38,805 nucleotides of DNA from Oscillospiraceae bacterium (GTDB taxonomy: Bacteria; Bacillota; Clostridia; Oscillospirales; CAG-272). The notes below the pieces were generated by a model. It had not been told where the DNA came from. It saw nothing but the letters and a program-made list of their open reading frames with translations, and made no database searches. The position numbers were made by a program, and so were the translations under genes. The stretch spans positions 1-38,805 of the forward strand of contig SVTD01000013.1 of NCBI GenBank assembly GCA_015063955.1, given 5' to 3'. Below are positions 32,107 through 38,805 of this stretch, piece by piece (position 1 is the stretch's first letter; each line of letters starts with the position of its first letter).

Positions 32107-33057
32107 ATGAAGCTCTCTCTTGTTGTTCCCTGCTACAACGAGCAGGATAACGTGCAGGAGTTTTATCATTGCACAAAGGCCTGCTTCAAAGGTCATATCG
32201 ATGATTACGAGATCGTTTTCGTCAATGACGGAAGCGCGGATAAGACCCTTGAAAAGCTGAAAACTCTTGTGGAATACGATGAGCCTAACCTCCAGATCAT
32301 CTCCTTCAGCCGAAATTTCGGAAAGGAATCTGCAATCTACGCAGGTCTTGCCCGCTCAAAGGGCGAGCGCGTTTGTATAATCGACGCAGACCTCCAGCAG
32401 CGCCCCGAGGTCGTTCTCGAAATGATGAAGATCATGGACTCAAAGCCCGAGACCGACTGCGTTTGCGCATATCAGGAAAAGCGTAAGGAATCCGGACTTA
32501 TGTCCTTCACAAAATCCATGTTCTACAAGATCATCAATAAGCTCTCGGAAGTGGATTTCGTTAATGGTGCATCGGATTTCCGCCTTATGAACCGTACCAT
32601 GGTCAACACCATTCTTTCAATGACAGAATATCACAGATTCTCCAAGGGTATCTTTGGCTGGATCGGCTTTAATACGGAGTATATCCCCTACGAGGTGGCG
32701 CAGAGAAAGCACGGCGAAACCAAATGGAGCCCCGGAAAGCTTTTCAAATACGCCATGGGCGGAATCATCGCATTCTCCACAGCTCCCCTGAAATTCGTTA
32801 CCTTTATCGGATTTCTTTCTGCATTTCTTGCCGTTGCCTATATGATATTCGTCATAATACAGAAGCTTTGCTTCGGTATTGCCGTACCCGGATTTGCCAC
32901 CATAACCGTGCTCATCCTTCTCATGGGAGGACTTATCCTGTTCTGCCTCGGTATCATCGGCGAGTATCTTGCGAAAATGTACGTCCAGCTTAAAAGCAGA
33001 CCTATCTATATTGAAAGAGAGCATCTGGAAAACAAGCACACAGATAACGAAAAATAA
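32107..33057 (+). CDS. GT2 glycosyltransferase, GtrB/DPM1-like
   Basis: 316 aa with GGAGGTG before the ATG. The GT-A catalytic domain has 'VVPCYNEQDN' (6-15), 'VNDGS' (39-43), the DxD motif Asp93-Ala-Asp95 ('IIDADLQQRPE') and 'KWSPGKLFKYA'. Two C-terminal membrane helices (about 232-260 and 266-290) place it in the group that transfers glucose or another sugar to undecaprenyl phosphate for wall or polymer glycosylation. It is a lone gene with a consensus promoter; flippase and acceptor transferase are not seen here. Confidence 0.92.
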   Translation: MKLSLVVPCYNEQDNVQEFYHCTKACFKGHIDDYEIVFVNDGSADKTLEKLKTLVEYDEPNLQIISFSRNFGKESAIYAGLARSKGERVCIIDADLQQRPEVVLEMMKIMDSKPETDCVCAYQEKRKESGLMSFTKSMFYKIINKLSEVDFVNGASDFRLMNRTMVNTILSMTEYHRFSKGIFGWIGFNTEYIPYEVAQRKHGETKWSPGKLFKYAMGGIIAFSTAPLKFVTFIGFLSAFLAVAYMIFVIIQKLCFGIAVPGFATITVLILLMGGLILFCLGIIGEYLAKMYVQLKSRPIYIEREHLENKHTDNEK

Positions 33058-33100
33058 GAATCCTGCCGCAGCGCAACCGGCATTTTGTATTCACAAAAAG

Positions 33101-33129
33101 GGACCTTCAAGCCTTGAGGGTCCTTTTTT
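33101..33129 (+). terminator. Terminator of the glycosyltransferase gene
   Basis: GGACC-TTCAA / TTGAG-GGTCC stem with a 3-nt loop followed by T6, 43 nt after the stop codon. Confidence 0.75.
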
Positions 33130-33164
33130 CTATATTCAGGCTTGTGGGGGAGGGGGAACGGGGG

Positions 33165-33420
33165 GTGACGCAAAGAACTTTTTTGAAAAAGTCAGACTAA
33201 ATATGGGACTTCGCGTAAAACGCGAAGTCAGAGCGGACAAGGTAACGAAAGAATTAAGCGATTTTGAATGTCCGCGGGCACTCTCAAAAAACTTTGAAAA
33301 AGGGAGGGGTATAAATTCGGGTTTATCGGTGGGACGATATTGGTGTATCGTAGGGACCGGCGTCCTCGACGGTCCACCCATCTGCACACGAACCAAGCGT
33401 TCAAATTCGGGTTTGTCGGT
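33165..33420 (-). repeat. Dispersed intergenic repeat, inverted copy with an insertion
   Basis: The reverse complement of the unit at 459-650 and 33647-33838. Compared with those, it carries about 85 extra bases (about 33196-33279) that include a perfect hairpin GACTTCGCG-TAAAA-CGCGAAGTC. No coding sequence. Confidence 0.7.
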
Positions 33421-33465
33421 CTGTTTCAAACTAAAATTTGAAAGGTGAACGAAGGATCCGCACCC

Positions 33466-33623
33466 AAGCCTCCCTCCGGGAGGGAGGTGGCTCGCGAAGC
33501 GAGACGGAAGGAGTACTCGGCACGAACGTAACTTGCTCGCTTTATAGCGACTGCATATCGTTCGTTCACGCATGCTCCTTCAGTCAGCCTTGCGGCTGAC
33601 AGCTCCCTCTCGGAGGGAGCCTT
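33466..33623. repeat. 158-bp palindromic (MITE-like) element
   Basis: The 26-bp ends (33466-33491 and 33598-33623) are inverted repeats matching at 22 positions, each end also folding on itself (CTCCCTC/GAGGGAG). Inner arms GGAAGGAG / CTCCTTC also pair. Elements with 'CTCCCTC...GAGGGAGC' ends are frequent in Oscillospirales genomes (recalled, not checked). No gene inside. Confidence 0.7.
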
Positions 33624-33646
33624 ATTTTCGTTAGCTTATACACACC

Positions 33647-33838
33647 GATAAACCCGAATTTGAAGGTTTGGTTCGCGTGCTGATAAAAGGACCGTCGAGG
33701 ACGCCGGTCCCTACAGTACACCAATACCGTCTCACCGATAAGCCCGAATTTATCCCACCCTTTTTCAAAGTTTTTTGGAGTGCAGAACCTTTTTTTCAAA
33801 AAAGTACTTTGCGTCCCCCGTTCCCACTCCCCTACAAA
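33647..33838 (+). repeat. Dispersed intergenic repeat, copy 3
   Basis: Close copy of 459-650; faces the inverted copy at 33165-33420 across the palindrome at 33466-33623, forming one large inverted structure. Confidence 0.75.
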
Positions 33839-33855
33839 CCCGAAATTTGAGATGA

Positions 33856-34083
33856 TCATAGAAGATCGCAAAGATTTATACAATGCTTGTTCATCCTTAT
33901 GGCAAGCTCAAAAAACTGAGCCGCGCCGCCGTATGATTTATTAACAAAGCCAATTACCGCGTCGGAACGGTCAAGCATCCACCGGTTTCTGTAGCAAATA
34001 GCGTACCGTTTGGGAGCTTTTTCAATTCCATCAGGAATTATTGTGTGTGAAGTATCGATATTAAAATGTTTTTTTACAGGCAT
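33856..34083 (-). pseudogene. C-terminal fragment of a SLOG/DUF1273-like gene
   Basis: 75 codons. 'APKRYAICYRNRWMLDRSDAVIGFVNKSYGGAAQFFELA' in two halves matches the end of SLOG/DUF1273-type proteins (YpsA-like), which bind nucleotide derivatives in a Rossmann fold. The N-terminal half with the 'TGHR' motif is missing; an in-frame stop lies six codons upstream of the first ATG, and no ribosome site is seen. I read it as a truncated remnant next to the repeat cluster, though a short functional protein cannot be excluded. Confidence 0.6.
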
Positions 34084-34130
34084 ATAAGCAAGTACATATC
34101 ATAGAGATTCTTTCCTCTTAAAGCATTATT

Positions 34131-34150
34131 TTGCACCTGTATAGGTGCAA
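34131..34150. promoter_or_regulatory. Palindromic operator of the XRE regulator
   Basis: TTGCACCT-N4-AGGTGCAA, a perfect 8+8 palindrome ending 19 bp before the -10 (TATAAT, 34170-34175), so it covers the -35 region. A second inverted pair, GTCAAG/CTTGAC, flanks the leader (34179-34217). This fits autorepression by the downstream gene. Confidence 0.6.
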
Positions 34151-34169
34151 TGCTATGTTAATACCAACC

Positions 34170-34175
34170 TATAAT
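34170..34175 (+). promoter_or_regulatory. -10 element of the XRE regulator gene
   Basis: TATAAT, 44 nt before the ATG. The -35 region overlaps the palindrome and is not consensus. Confidence 0.5.
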
Positions 34176-34219
34176 AAAGTCAAGGATTTGTTCTTAAATA
34201 AGCGCAAAGGAACTTGACG

Positions 34220-34450
34220 ATGAATATAGAAACAGAGAAAAGAATAGGCAAAAACATACGCACTTTGAGAGAAAGAGCCGGGTTGACGCAGGAACAGCTT
34301 TCAGCAAAGCTGCAGTTAAACGGCTGCGATCTTACGAGAAGCGCAGTTGCAAAGATCGAAGTCGGTCAGCGACATATATATCCCGATGAAATAATTCTTA
34401 TAAAGGAAATATTAAAGGTTTCTTTTGAGGAGATATTAGATAACAAATAA
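34220..34450 (+). CDS. Small XRE-family transcriptional regulator
   Basis: 76 aa, essentially one helix-turn-helix domain: 'IGKNIRTLRERAGLTQEQLS' then 'LTRSAVAKIEVGQRHIYPDE'. I choose the ATG at 34220, with AAAGGA 9 nt before it, over the TTG two codons earlier. A protein this small usually acts as a dimeric repressor; the palindrome at 34131-34150 is its likely site. Its partner may have been the neighbouring truncated SLOG gene, which is divergent from it. Confidence 0.85.
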   Translation: MNIETEKRIGKNIRTLRERAGLTQEQLSAKLQLNGCDLTRSAVAKIEVGQRHIYPDEIILIKEILKVSFEEILDNK

Positions 34451-34488
34451 GGCTAAGCAGTTGCAAATTGCACTTGCTTAGCCTTTTT
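34451..34488 (+). terminator. Terminator of the XRE regulator gene
   Basis: GGCTAAGCA / TGCTTAGCC stem followed by T5, immediately after the stop codon. Confidence 0.8.
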
Positions 34489-34510
34489 CTGTTTTCTGCA
34501 TCCCGATCCC

Positions 34511-35203
34511 TCACGTGGCGTTCTTCTGGCGGCGGCGCATACGGAGCCAGTTTACGAAGGCGTAGGTATCGTTTGCAAGAAAGGTCACAAAGCATATGAC
34601 CATTATTATATACGAGGGCTCCTCCATCGCGGCAAGGGTCCAGAGGACTATAAGAACTATATCGTTAATGCCGTACGTCAGCGCGTAATAGGGGCTTCTC
34701 AGGAAGGTCAGGGCAGACGCCGCAAAGCTTGTTGCAACGGATACGGTGCTGACGAATAGATTTTCTGTATTCAGCACTCCGAGAATATAATAAAACGCGG
34801 CAGTCACCGCTGCTGTGGAGACAGCGAGAAGCACGACGCTCCGCGGGCGCAGAGATGCGATCTCAACCTCCTTGGAATCCTTATAAGGATTTCTCACCCA
34901 AGAGATAATGGAGGCAAGGGCCATGGGAAAGGACATACACATATAAGTGATAAGCTCACCGTAATAATGATACCTGAGGGAAACGTATCCGTAAAGCAGG
35001 GCGAAAATACAGGAAAGAACCTGACCGAGAACTCTGCCCTTTGCTACGAAAATGATCGCCGTCACCCCTATAAGGGACGCTAGAAAATTGAAAAATCCAC
35101 CCTCAGGCGAAAGGATATAGCTCACCACGGTAACAAGAACGGACACCGACCACAAACACACCTCAAAGGGCGTCAACGCCAGAAAATCCTTTATCCTTTT
35201 CAC
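34511..35203 (-). CDS. pnuC: PnuC-family nicotinamide riboside/vitamin transporter
   Basis: 230 aa, GTG start after a GGGGGGA site. About seven hydrophobic segments cover the whole length. Family features: 'GGFFNFLASLIGVTAIIFVAKG' (two parts) near residue 35, 'YGYVSLRYHYYGE' near 70 and 'YALTYGINDIVLIVLW' near 175. PnuC proteins are SWEET-like facilitators that import nicotinamide riboside (PnuC), thiamine (PnuT) or riboflavin (PnuX); the substrate cannot be fixed from sequence and no kinase gene is adjacent. The 5' leader is too short for a riboswitch. Confidence 0.85.
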   Translation of the reverse strand: MKRIKDFLALTPFEVCLWSVSVLVTVVSYILSPEGGFFNFLASLIGVTAIIFVAKGRVLGQVLSCIFALLYGYVSLRYHYYGELITYMCMSFPMALASIISWVRNPYKDSKEVEIASLRPRSVVLLAVSTAAVTAAFYYILGVLNTENLFVSTVSVATSFAASALTFLRSPYYALTYGINDIVLIVLWTLAAMEEPSYIIMVICFVTFLANDTYAFVNWLRMRRRQKNAT

Positions 35204-35239
35204 ATTTATCCCCCCCTTTTTTGGGCTTTTTGCACCCGT

Positions 35240-35268
35240 ATTTTATCACACCCCCCTGCTCCTGTCAA
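35240..35268 (-). promoter_or_regulatory. pnuC promoter
   Basis: On the minus strand TTGACA (35263-35268), 17-bp spacer, TAAAAT (35240-35245). Confidence 0.75.
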
Positions 35269-35314
35269 TGCTTTTTACCGCAGCGCTTCATCTTTGCAAA
35301 TTCAGCTCCTTTTC

Positions 35315-35343
35315 TTGACTTTGAAGGCCTTATGGAGTATAAT
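35315..35343 (+). promoter_or_regulatory. Promoter of the ApbE-like/VTT/miaB operon
   Basis: TTGACT (35315-35320), 17-bp spacer, TATAAT (35338-35343). Confidence 0.8.
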
Positions 35344-35377
35344 ATAATGAATATATATTTTTAGACGGGAGGTCTTT

Positions 35378-36373
35378 ATGAAAAGGATCCTTTCTCTGAT
35401 ACTGGCACTTCTTCTGATAGCGCTTCCCCTTGCAGCCTGCTCGGCGGAGCCTGAGGAAGAAGGATATTTCACAAGAACTAAAAGAGACAGCCGCGGACGG
35501 CTTTCCGTTTCTCTTGCGAGGACCGACAAGGACGGCGCGCCCCTTTCCGAAAAGGAGCTTGATAAGATCTACGGCGAGGCCTGCGATGCCTTCTCTGCAG
35601 CATACGATTTTCTCTCCACCGATGCGGGCAGCGGTATTTCTGCCATCAACGCTCCCGTAAGCACGGTTCTTGATATTGACAGCACCCTTATTTCGGAAAT
35701 AGAATACGCATTTTCCCTTTCTGAATCTCTGGACGGGCTTTACGAGCCCTGCGGCGGAGCTCTTACCGCCCTTCTCGAAAAAAGCGACAGCCCAAAGGAG
35801 GAGGAGCTTTCCGAAGCCCTTTCCCATATAGGAAGCGCCCACTTCGAGCTTTCCGAAACCTCTGTTAATAAGGATGACCCTCTTGCAAAGGTTGACCTTG
35901 GCGCCCTTTGCGACGGCTACGCTCTGGCGGCTGCCTGCGAGCATCTCAAAAAAAGCGTCTGCGCCTACGGCACCGTTACCTTCAACGGCATCGCGGGAGT
36001 TTTCGGCAAAAAGCCTGAGGGCGAGCCCTTTTCAGTGGAGATAGGAAACGGCGAGGACGGCATTTTCAATATCACCGACGGCTACGTTGCCCTCGTTTCC
36101 AAGGATTTCGGCACAAGCTACGACTTTTCCGACGGCATCCTTGATACGGACGTCAGCCATATAGCAGTATACTCTGCCGATGCAAGAAGCGCGGCAGTCA
36201 TCGCCTCCGTGGGCTATGCCTACGGCAAGGACAAGATCCTCTCCCTTTACGAAAAGGAGGGTATCTTCTTTGAGGCGGTCATTCTTGAAAAAGACGGCAA
36301 GGAGACCCTTACAAAAAAAGCGAAGAGCGGCACTCTTTATACACCCATCACCACGGCAGAGGACGAAGCCTGA
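35378..36373 (+). CDS. ApbE-like lipoprotein (FAD:protein FMN transferase family, divergent)
   Basis: 331 aa with GGGAGG before the ATG. The signal ends in a lipobox (LAAC, Cys21). The fold is that of ApbE, which attaches FMN to Thr of Rnf/Nqr subunits: 'ALSESLDGLYEPCGGAL' region, then 'KVDLGALCDGYA' (about 171-182) and 'GVFGKKPEGEPFSVEIGN'. The usual 'DLGGIAKGYA' reads 'DLGALCDGYA', and the usual C-terminal Asp/Thr metal site ('DALATA') reads 'DARSAAV'. It may have altered or lost activity. First gene of an operon with a VTT protein (7-nt gap) and miaB. Confidence 0.8.
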   Translation: MKRILSLILALLLIALPLAACSAEPEEEGYFTRTKRDSRGRLSVSLARTDKDGAPLSEKELDKIYGEACDAFSAAYDFLSTDAGSGISAINAPVSTVLDIDSTLISEIEYAFSLSESLDGLYEPCGGALTALLEKSDSPKEEELSEALSHIGSAHFELSETSVNKDDPLAKVDLGALCDGYALAAACEHLKKSVCAYGTVTFNGIAGVFGKKPEGEPFSVEIGNGEDGIFNITDGYVALVSKDFGTSYDFSDGILDTDVSHIAVYSADARSAAVIASVGYAYGKDKILSLYEKEGIFFEAVILEKDGKETLTKKAKSGTLYTPITTAEDEA

Positions 36374-36380
36374 TACGAAA

Positions 36381-37079
36381 ATGGCAAAAAAAATTCTGAA
36401 GATCGCACTTTTTTCTCTCGGCTTTCTTTTAATGGGAGCCATATGCGCGCAGATCTACTATTACACAGACAAATACGGCATTGACACCGTTATCGCATCA
36501 ATAAAGGAATACGTTGATTCTCTGGGGATCTTCGGGGTTTTCTTTATGTTTTTCATCCAGACGGTGCAGGTGGTGCTTGCATTTATTCCCGGCGAGCCTA
36601 TAGAGATCGCCGCAGGCGCACTTTTCGGGCCTGTGGGCGGAGCTCTGCTGTGCCTTGCGGGAATAGGGGCCGGAACCTTTATCATATTCCTTCTCGTAAA
36701 AACTCTCGGAAAAGACTTTGTTACGAGGGTCATAGGCTCTGACAAATACGCAAGGCTGAAATTTTTGAAGAACCCTGCAAAAAGAGATATTTTAATATTT
36801 CTTCTAATGTTTATCCCCGGCACTCCAAAGGACGTGCTTACCTATTTTTCCCCCTTATCGGGAATCAGTACGGTGCGCTTTCTCTTAATCGCATCCGTTG
36901 CCCGAATCCCCTCGGTCATTTCCTCCACCTACGTTGGCGGCACCCTTGCCGAGGGAAGATATCTCCATTCCGCCATCGTATTTTTGGTGGTTGGAGCCGT
37001 CAGCATCGGGGGAATAATAATTTATAACAAGATAATCGAAGCAAAAAACAAGGAAAAGAACGGAAAACAAAATGGTTAA
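36381..37079 (+). CDS. TVP38/TMEM64 (VTT-domain) membrane protein
   Basis: 232 aa. The ATG at 36381 (MAKKILKIAL) is chosen because the longer frame overlaps the ApbE-like gene. VTT motifs: 'FIPGEPIEIAAGALFGPVGG' and 'FIPGTPKDVLTYFSPLSG', with five or six membrane helices. Homologues of this DedA-like superfamily are lipid scramblases or undecaprenyl-phosphate flippases; the role of bacterial TVP38 is less clear. It overlaps miaB by 8 nt and has a weak ribosome site, so it is coupled to the gene before it. Confidence 0.88.
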   Translation: MAKKILKIALFSLGFLLMGAICAQIYYYTDKYGIDTVIASIKEYVDSLGIFGVFFMFFIQTVQVVLAFIPGEPIEIAAGALFGPVGGALLCLAGIGAGTFIIFLLVKTLGKDFVTRVIGSDKYARLKFLKNPAKRDILIFLLMFIPGTPKDVLTYFSPLSGISTVRFLLIASVARIPSVISSTYVGGTLAEGRYLHSAIVFLVVGAVSIGGIIIYNKIIEAKNKEKNGKQNG

Positions 37080-38481
37080 TGAAACAAGGCGCATCTCTCC
37101 CGATGAGGTAGCGGCAGAGATCTCTGCCTGCGAAAAGGTCCGGGCAGAGATCTCCAAAATATTTGAAAGCGCCCCCACCTATTATATAGAGACCTTCGGC
37201 TGTCAGCAGAATGAAGCGGACAGTCAGCGACTTGCGGGGATCTGCCGTCTTTGCGGCTACGTTCCCACAAGGAATATAAAGGAAGCAAAGCTTATTCTCT
37301 TTAACACCTGCGCTATCCGCGAGCACGCGGAGAAAAAGGCCCTGTCCATTATCGGAGAAACTAAGCACATCAAGGAAAAGGACAGCCGTGTCATCATCGG
37401 CATCGGCGGCTGTATGGTTTCCCAAAAGAGGCGCGCCGACAAGATAAAAAATTCAAACCCCTACGTTAACTTCACCTTTGATACGGGTGCCATCCACTCC
37501 GTTCCCTCTCTCATTCTGGGAGCTGTGAGGGGACAGAAGAGAAAGTTTATACTCAGCGACAATTTCGGCATTGCGGAGGGCATCCCCTTCCATAACGAGA
37601 CCCCCTATAAGGCGTGGCTCTCCATTATGTACGGCTGTAATAACTTCTGCTCCTACTGTATCGTTCCTTACGTTCGCGGACGTGAGCGCAGCCGCCGCCC
37701 CGAGGATATCCTTGCCGAGGCAAGACAGCTTATCGAGGCGGGAGCCAAGGATATTACCCTTCTCGGTCAGAACGTAAACTCCTACGGACGCGACCTTGGA
37801 GGAATGGGGATTGCCTCTCTTATGAGAGAGATCTGCAAGATCGAGGGCGATTTCAGGCTCAGATTTATGACGAGCCACCCGAAGGATGCATCAGACGAGC
37901 TAATCGCCGCTATGGCTGAGGAGGAAAAGATCGTCAAGCACTTCCATCTTCCCGTTCAGTCAGGCTCAAATCGCGTTCTTGATGCAATGAACAGAAAATA
38001 TACGAGAGAAAAGTATCTCTCCATTATCAAAAAGCTGAAGGCGGCAGTGCCCGACGTGAGCATCACCTCGGACATTATCGTAGCCTTTCCCGGCGAGACC
38101 GACGAAGAATTCGAGGAGACCCTCTCCCTCCTTTCCGAGGTCCGCTACGATATGATCTTCTCCTTTATCTACTCTCCCCGTGAGGGTACCCCTGCGGCAG
38201 CCCTTGACTGCCAGATAGACCGCGCCGTGGCAAACGACCGCTACAGCCGCCTTCTCGCTCTTCAGGACGAGATAACGGCAGAGCGAAACGCTCGGTTCGT
38301 TGGCAGAACAATGAAGGTCCTCTGCGAGGAGGTATCAAAGACCGACCCCGGTATGATGACAGGCCGAGGCAACACTCCCCGTCCCGTTCATTTTGCAGGC
38401 GACGAATCCCTTATCGGACAGTTCGTCAACGTTAAGATCACAAAGAGCGATCTTTTTTCTCTCAGCGGAGAGATCGTTTAA
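37072..38481 (+). CDS. miaB: tRNA-2-methylthio-N6-isopentenyladenosine synthase MiaB
   Basis: 469 aa. MiaB adds a methylthio group to isopentenyladenosine at position 37 of tRNAs reading UNN codons. The auxiliary cluster ligands are Cys44 (TFGCQQNEAD), Cys80 and Cys114; the radical SAM triad is Cys189/193/196 ('YGCNNFCSYC'). The TRAM domain is at the C-terminus. The N-terminal extension before 'YYIETFGC' is about 35 residues, as in Firmicutes. Last gene of the operon by position; it is followed by a palindrome and a ylbF/ymcA-family gene, the gene order of Bacillus ymcB-ymcA. Confidence 0.96.
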   Translation: MVNETRRISPDEVAAEISACEKVRAEISKIFESAPTYYIETFGCQQNEADSQRLAGICRLCGYVPTRNIKEAKLILFNTCAIREHAEKKALSIIGETKHIKEKDSRVIIGIGGCMVSQKRRADKIKNSNPYVNFTFDTGAIHSVPSLILGAVRGQKRKFILSDNFGIAEGIPFHNETPYKAWLSIMYGCNNFCSYCIVPYVRGRERSRRPEDILAEARQLIEAGAKDITLLGQNVNSYGRDLGGMGIASLMREICKIEGDFRLRFMTSHPKDASDELIAAMAEEEKIVKHFHLPVQSGSNRVLDAMNRKYTREKYLSIIKKLKAAVPDVSITSDIIVAFPGETDEEFEETLSLLSEVRYDMIFSFIYSPREGTPAAALDCQIDRAVANDRYSRLLALQDEITAERNARFVGRTMKVLCEEVSKTDPGMMTGRGNTPRPVHFAGDESLIGQFVNVKITKSDLFSLSGEIV

Positions 38482-38497
38482 ATTAAAAAGCTAACCC

Positions 38498-38569
38498 GTA
38501 GGGGCGAACTGTGTTCGCCCGAAACTAAAATCTAAACTAAAATAACGTGCGAACACAGTTCGCCCCTAC
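38498..38569. repeat. Nested palindrome between miaB and the ylbF-like gene
   Basis: Perfect 21-bp inverted repeats (38498-38518 and 38549-38569) surround a 30-nt AT-rich loop. Each arm is itself a palindrome (GGCGAAC-TGT-GTTCGCC type). As RNA it could fold either as one long stem or as two separate hairpins. No T run follows. Confidence 0.75.
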
Positions 38570-38595
38570 AGAAAAATCGAAAGGAATCAAAAACC

Positions 38596-38805
38596 ATGAT
38601 TATGAATGAAGAAGTACTTGTTGCAGTTAAAAATCTCTGCGACCTTATGAAGGCTGACCCCCGTTACGTTGCTGTAAACGAAGCAGGTAAGGCATACTCC
38701 GAGGACCCCGCTATCAGCACTCTCCTTATCGAGTATCAGGCACAGCAGACAGCCCTTACCGACCTTTACGCAAAGGACGAGCGCGACGAGGGCATCATCG
38801 ATGCT
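38596..38805 (+). CDS. YlbF/YmcA-family protein, partial
   Basis: The first 70 codons; the gene runs off the window. The sequence 'VLVAVKNLCDLMKADPRYVAVNEAGKAYSEDP' (in two parts) fits the YlbF/YmcA (com_ylbF) family: small helical proteins that, with YaaT, bind RNase Y and affect mRNA processing, competence and biofilm formation in Bacillus. Position after miaB matches ymcA. An AAAGGA site lies 11 nt before the ATG at 38596; a second ATG at 38602 is closer to none. Confidence 0.8.
   Translation, partial: MIMNEEVLVAVKNLCDLMKADPRYVAVNEAGKAYSEDPAISTLLIEYQAQQTALTDLYAKDERDEGIIDA

Noticed and set aside
35204..35240. NAD or thiamine riboswitch in front of pnuC
   Set aside because: The leader from the likely start site to the GTG is only about 30 nt, too short for a known aptamer.

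Overview
The window looks like chromosome from a Gram-positive anaerobe of the class Clostridia, probably an uncultured gut or rumen member of the Oscillospirales type. The grounds are a secreted dockerin protein with InlB-type repeats, a LytTR/GHKL two-component pair, a GH25 lysozyme with SH3 repeats, M20D and PflX-like genes, strong Shine-Dalgarno sites, TTGACA/TATAAT promoters with 17-bp spacers, and the miaB-ylbF/ymcA gene order known from Firmicutes. Taxonomy below class is an inference. Most genes are housekeeping, and the intergenic spaces hold many palindromic repeats.

Layout. 1-735: repeat-rich intergenic block. 736-5937: a large secreted dockerin protein (minus strand) divergent from a LytTR regulator and GHKL kinase; the shared gap holds two 9-bp direct repeats placed like a LytTR operator. 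6081-9722: uvrA with a LexA-like box, then a lipoprotein. 9729-11778: PflX-like radical SAM protein and UDP-galactopyranose mutase. 11815-17030 (minus): FliB-like protein, recG, GH25 lysozyme. 17157-20205: secreted/anchored DUF5722-like protein and a small membrane protein. 20267-20545: hairpin array. 20557-24630: typA, an M20D amidohydrolase (minus) and an HTH/membrane/zinc-ribbon regulator.

24877-30190 is the most interesting part: an AT-richer island bounded by a 13-bp direct repeat, one copy of which covers the stop codon of guaA, a known type of integration site. All genes are on the minus strand. A tightly packed operon encodes a SWIM zinc-finger protein, a RecQ helicase fused to a ComF-like phosphoribosyltransferase, and a DprA-like protein ending in a consensus beta-clamp-binding motif. 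PRTase plus DprA is the pairing of the ShosTA toxin-antitoxin/anti-phage system, so I read this as a RecQ-fused, SWIM-containing relative of ShosTA, probably a defence module. A HAD phosphatase and an M24 peptidase-like protein share the island. No recombinase is present.

30178-31179: guaA, only the ATP-pyrophosphatase subunit with no glutaminase domain. 31405-33057: PepSY-like lipoprotein and a GtrB/DPM-like glycosyltransferase. 33165-33838: composite inverted repeat around a 158-bp palindrome, then a truncated SLOG-family gene and a small XRE regulator with a palindromic operator. 34511-38805: PnuC transporter (minus), then ApbE-like lipoprotein, VTT membrane protein, miaB, a nested palindrome, and a YlbF/YmcA-family gene cut by the window end.
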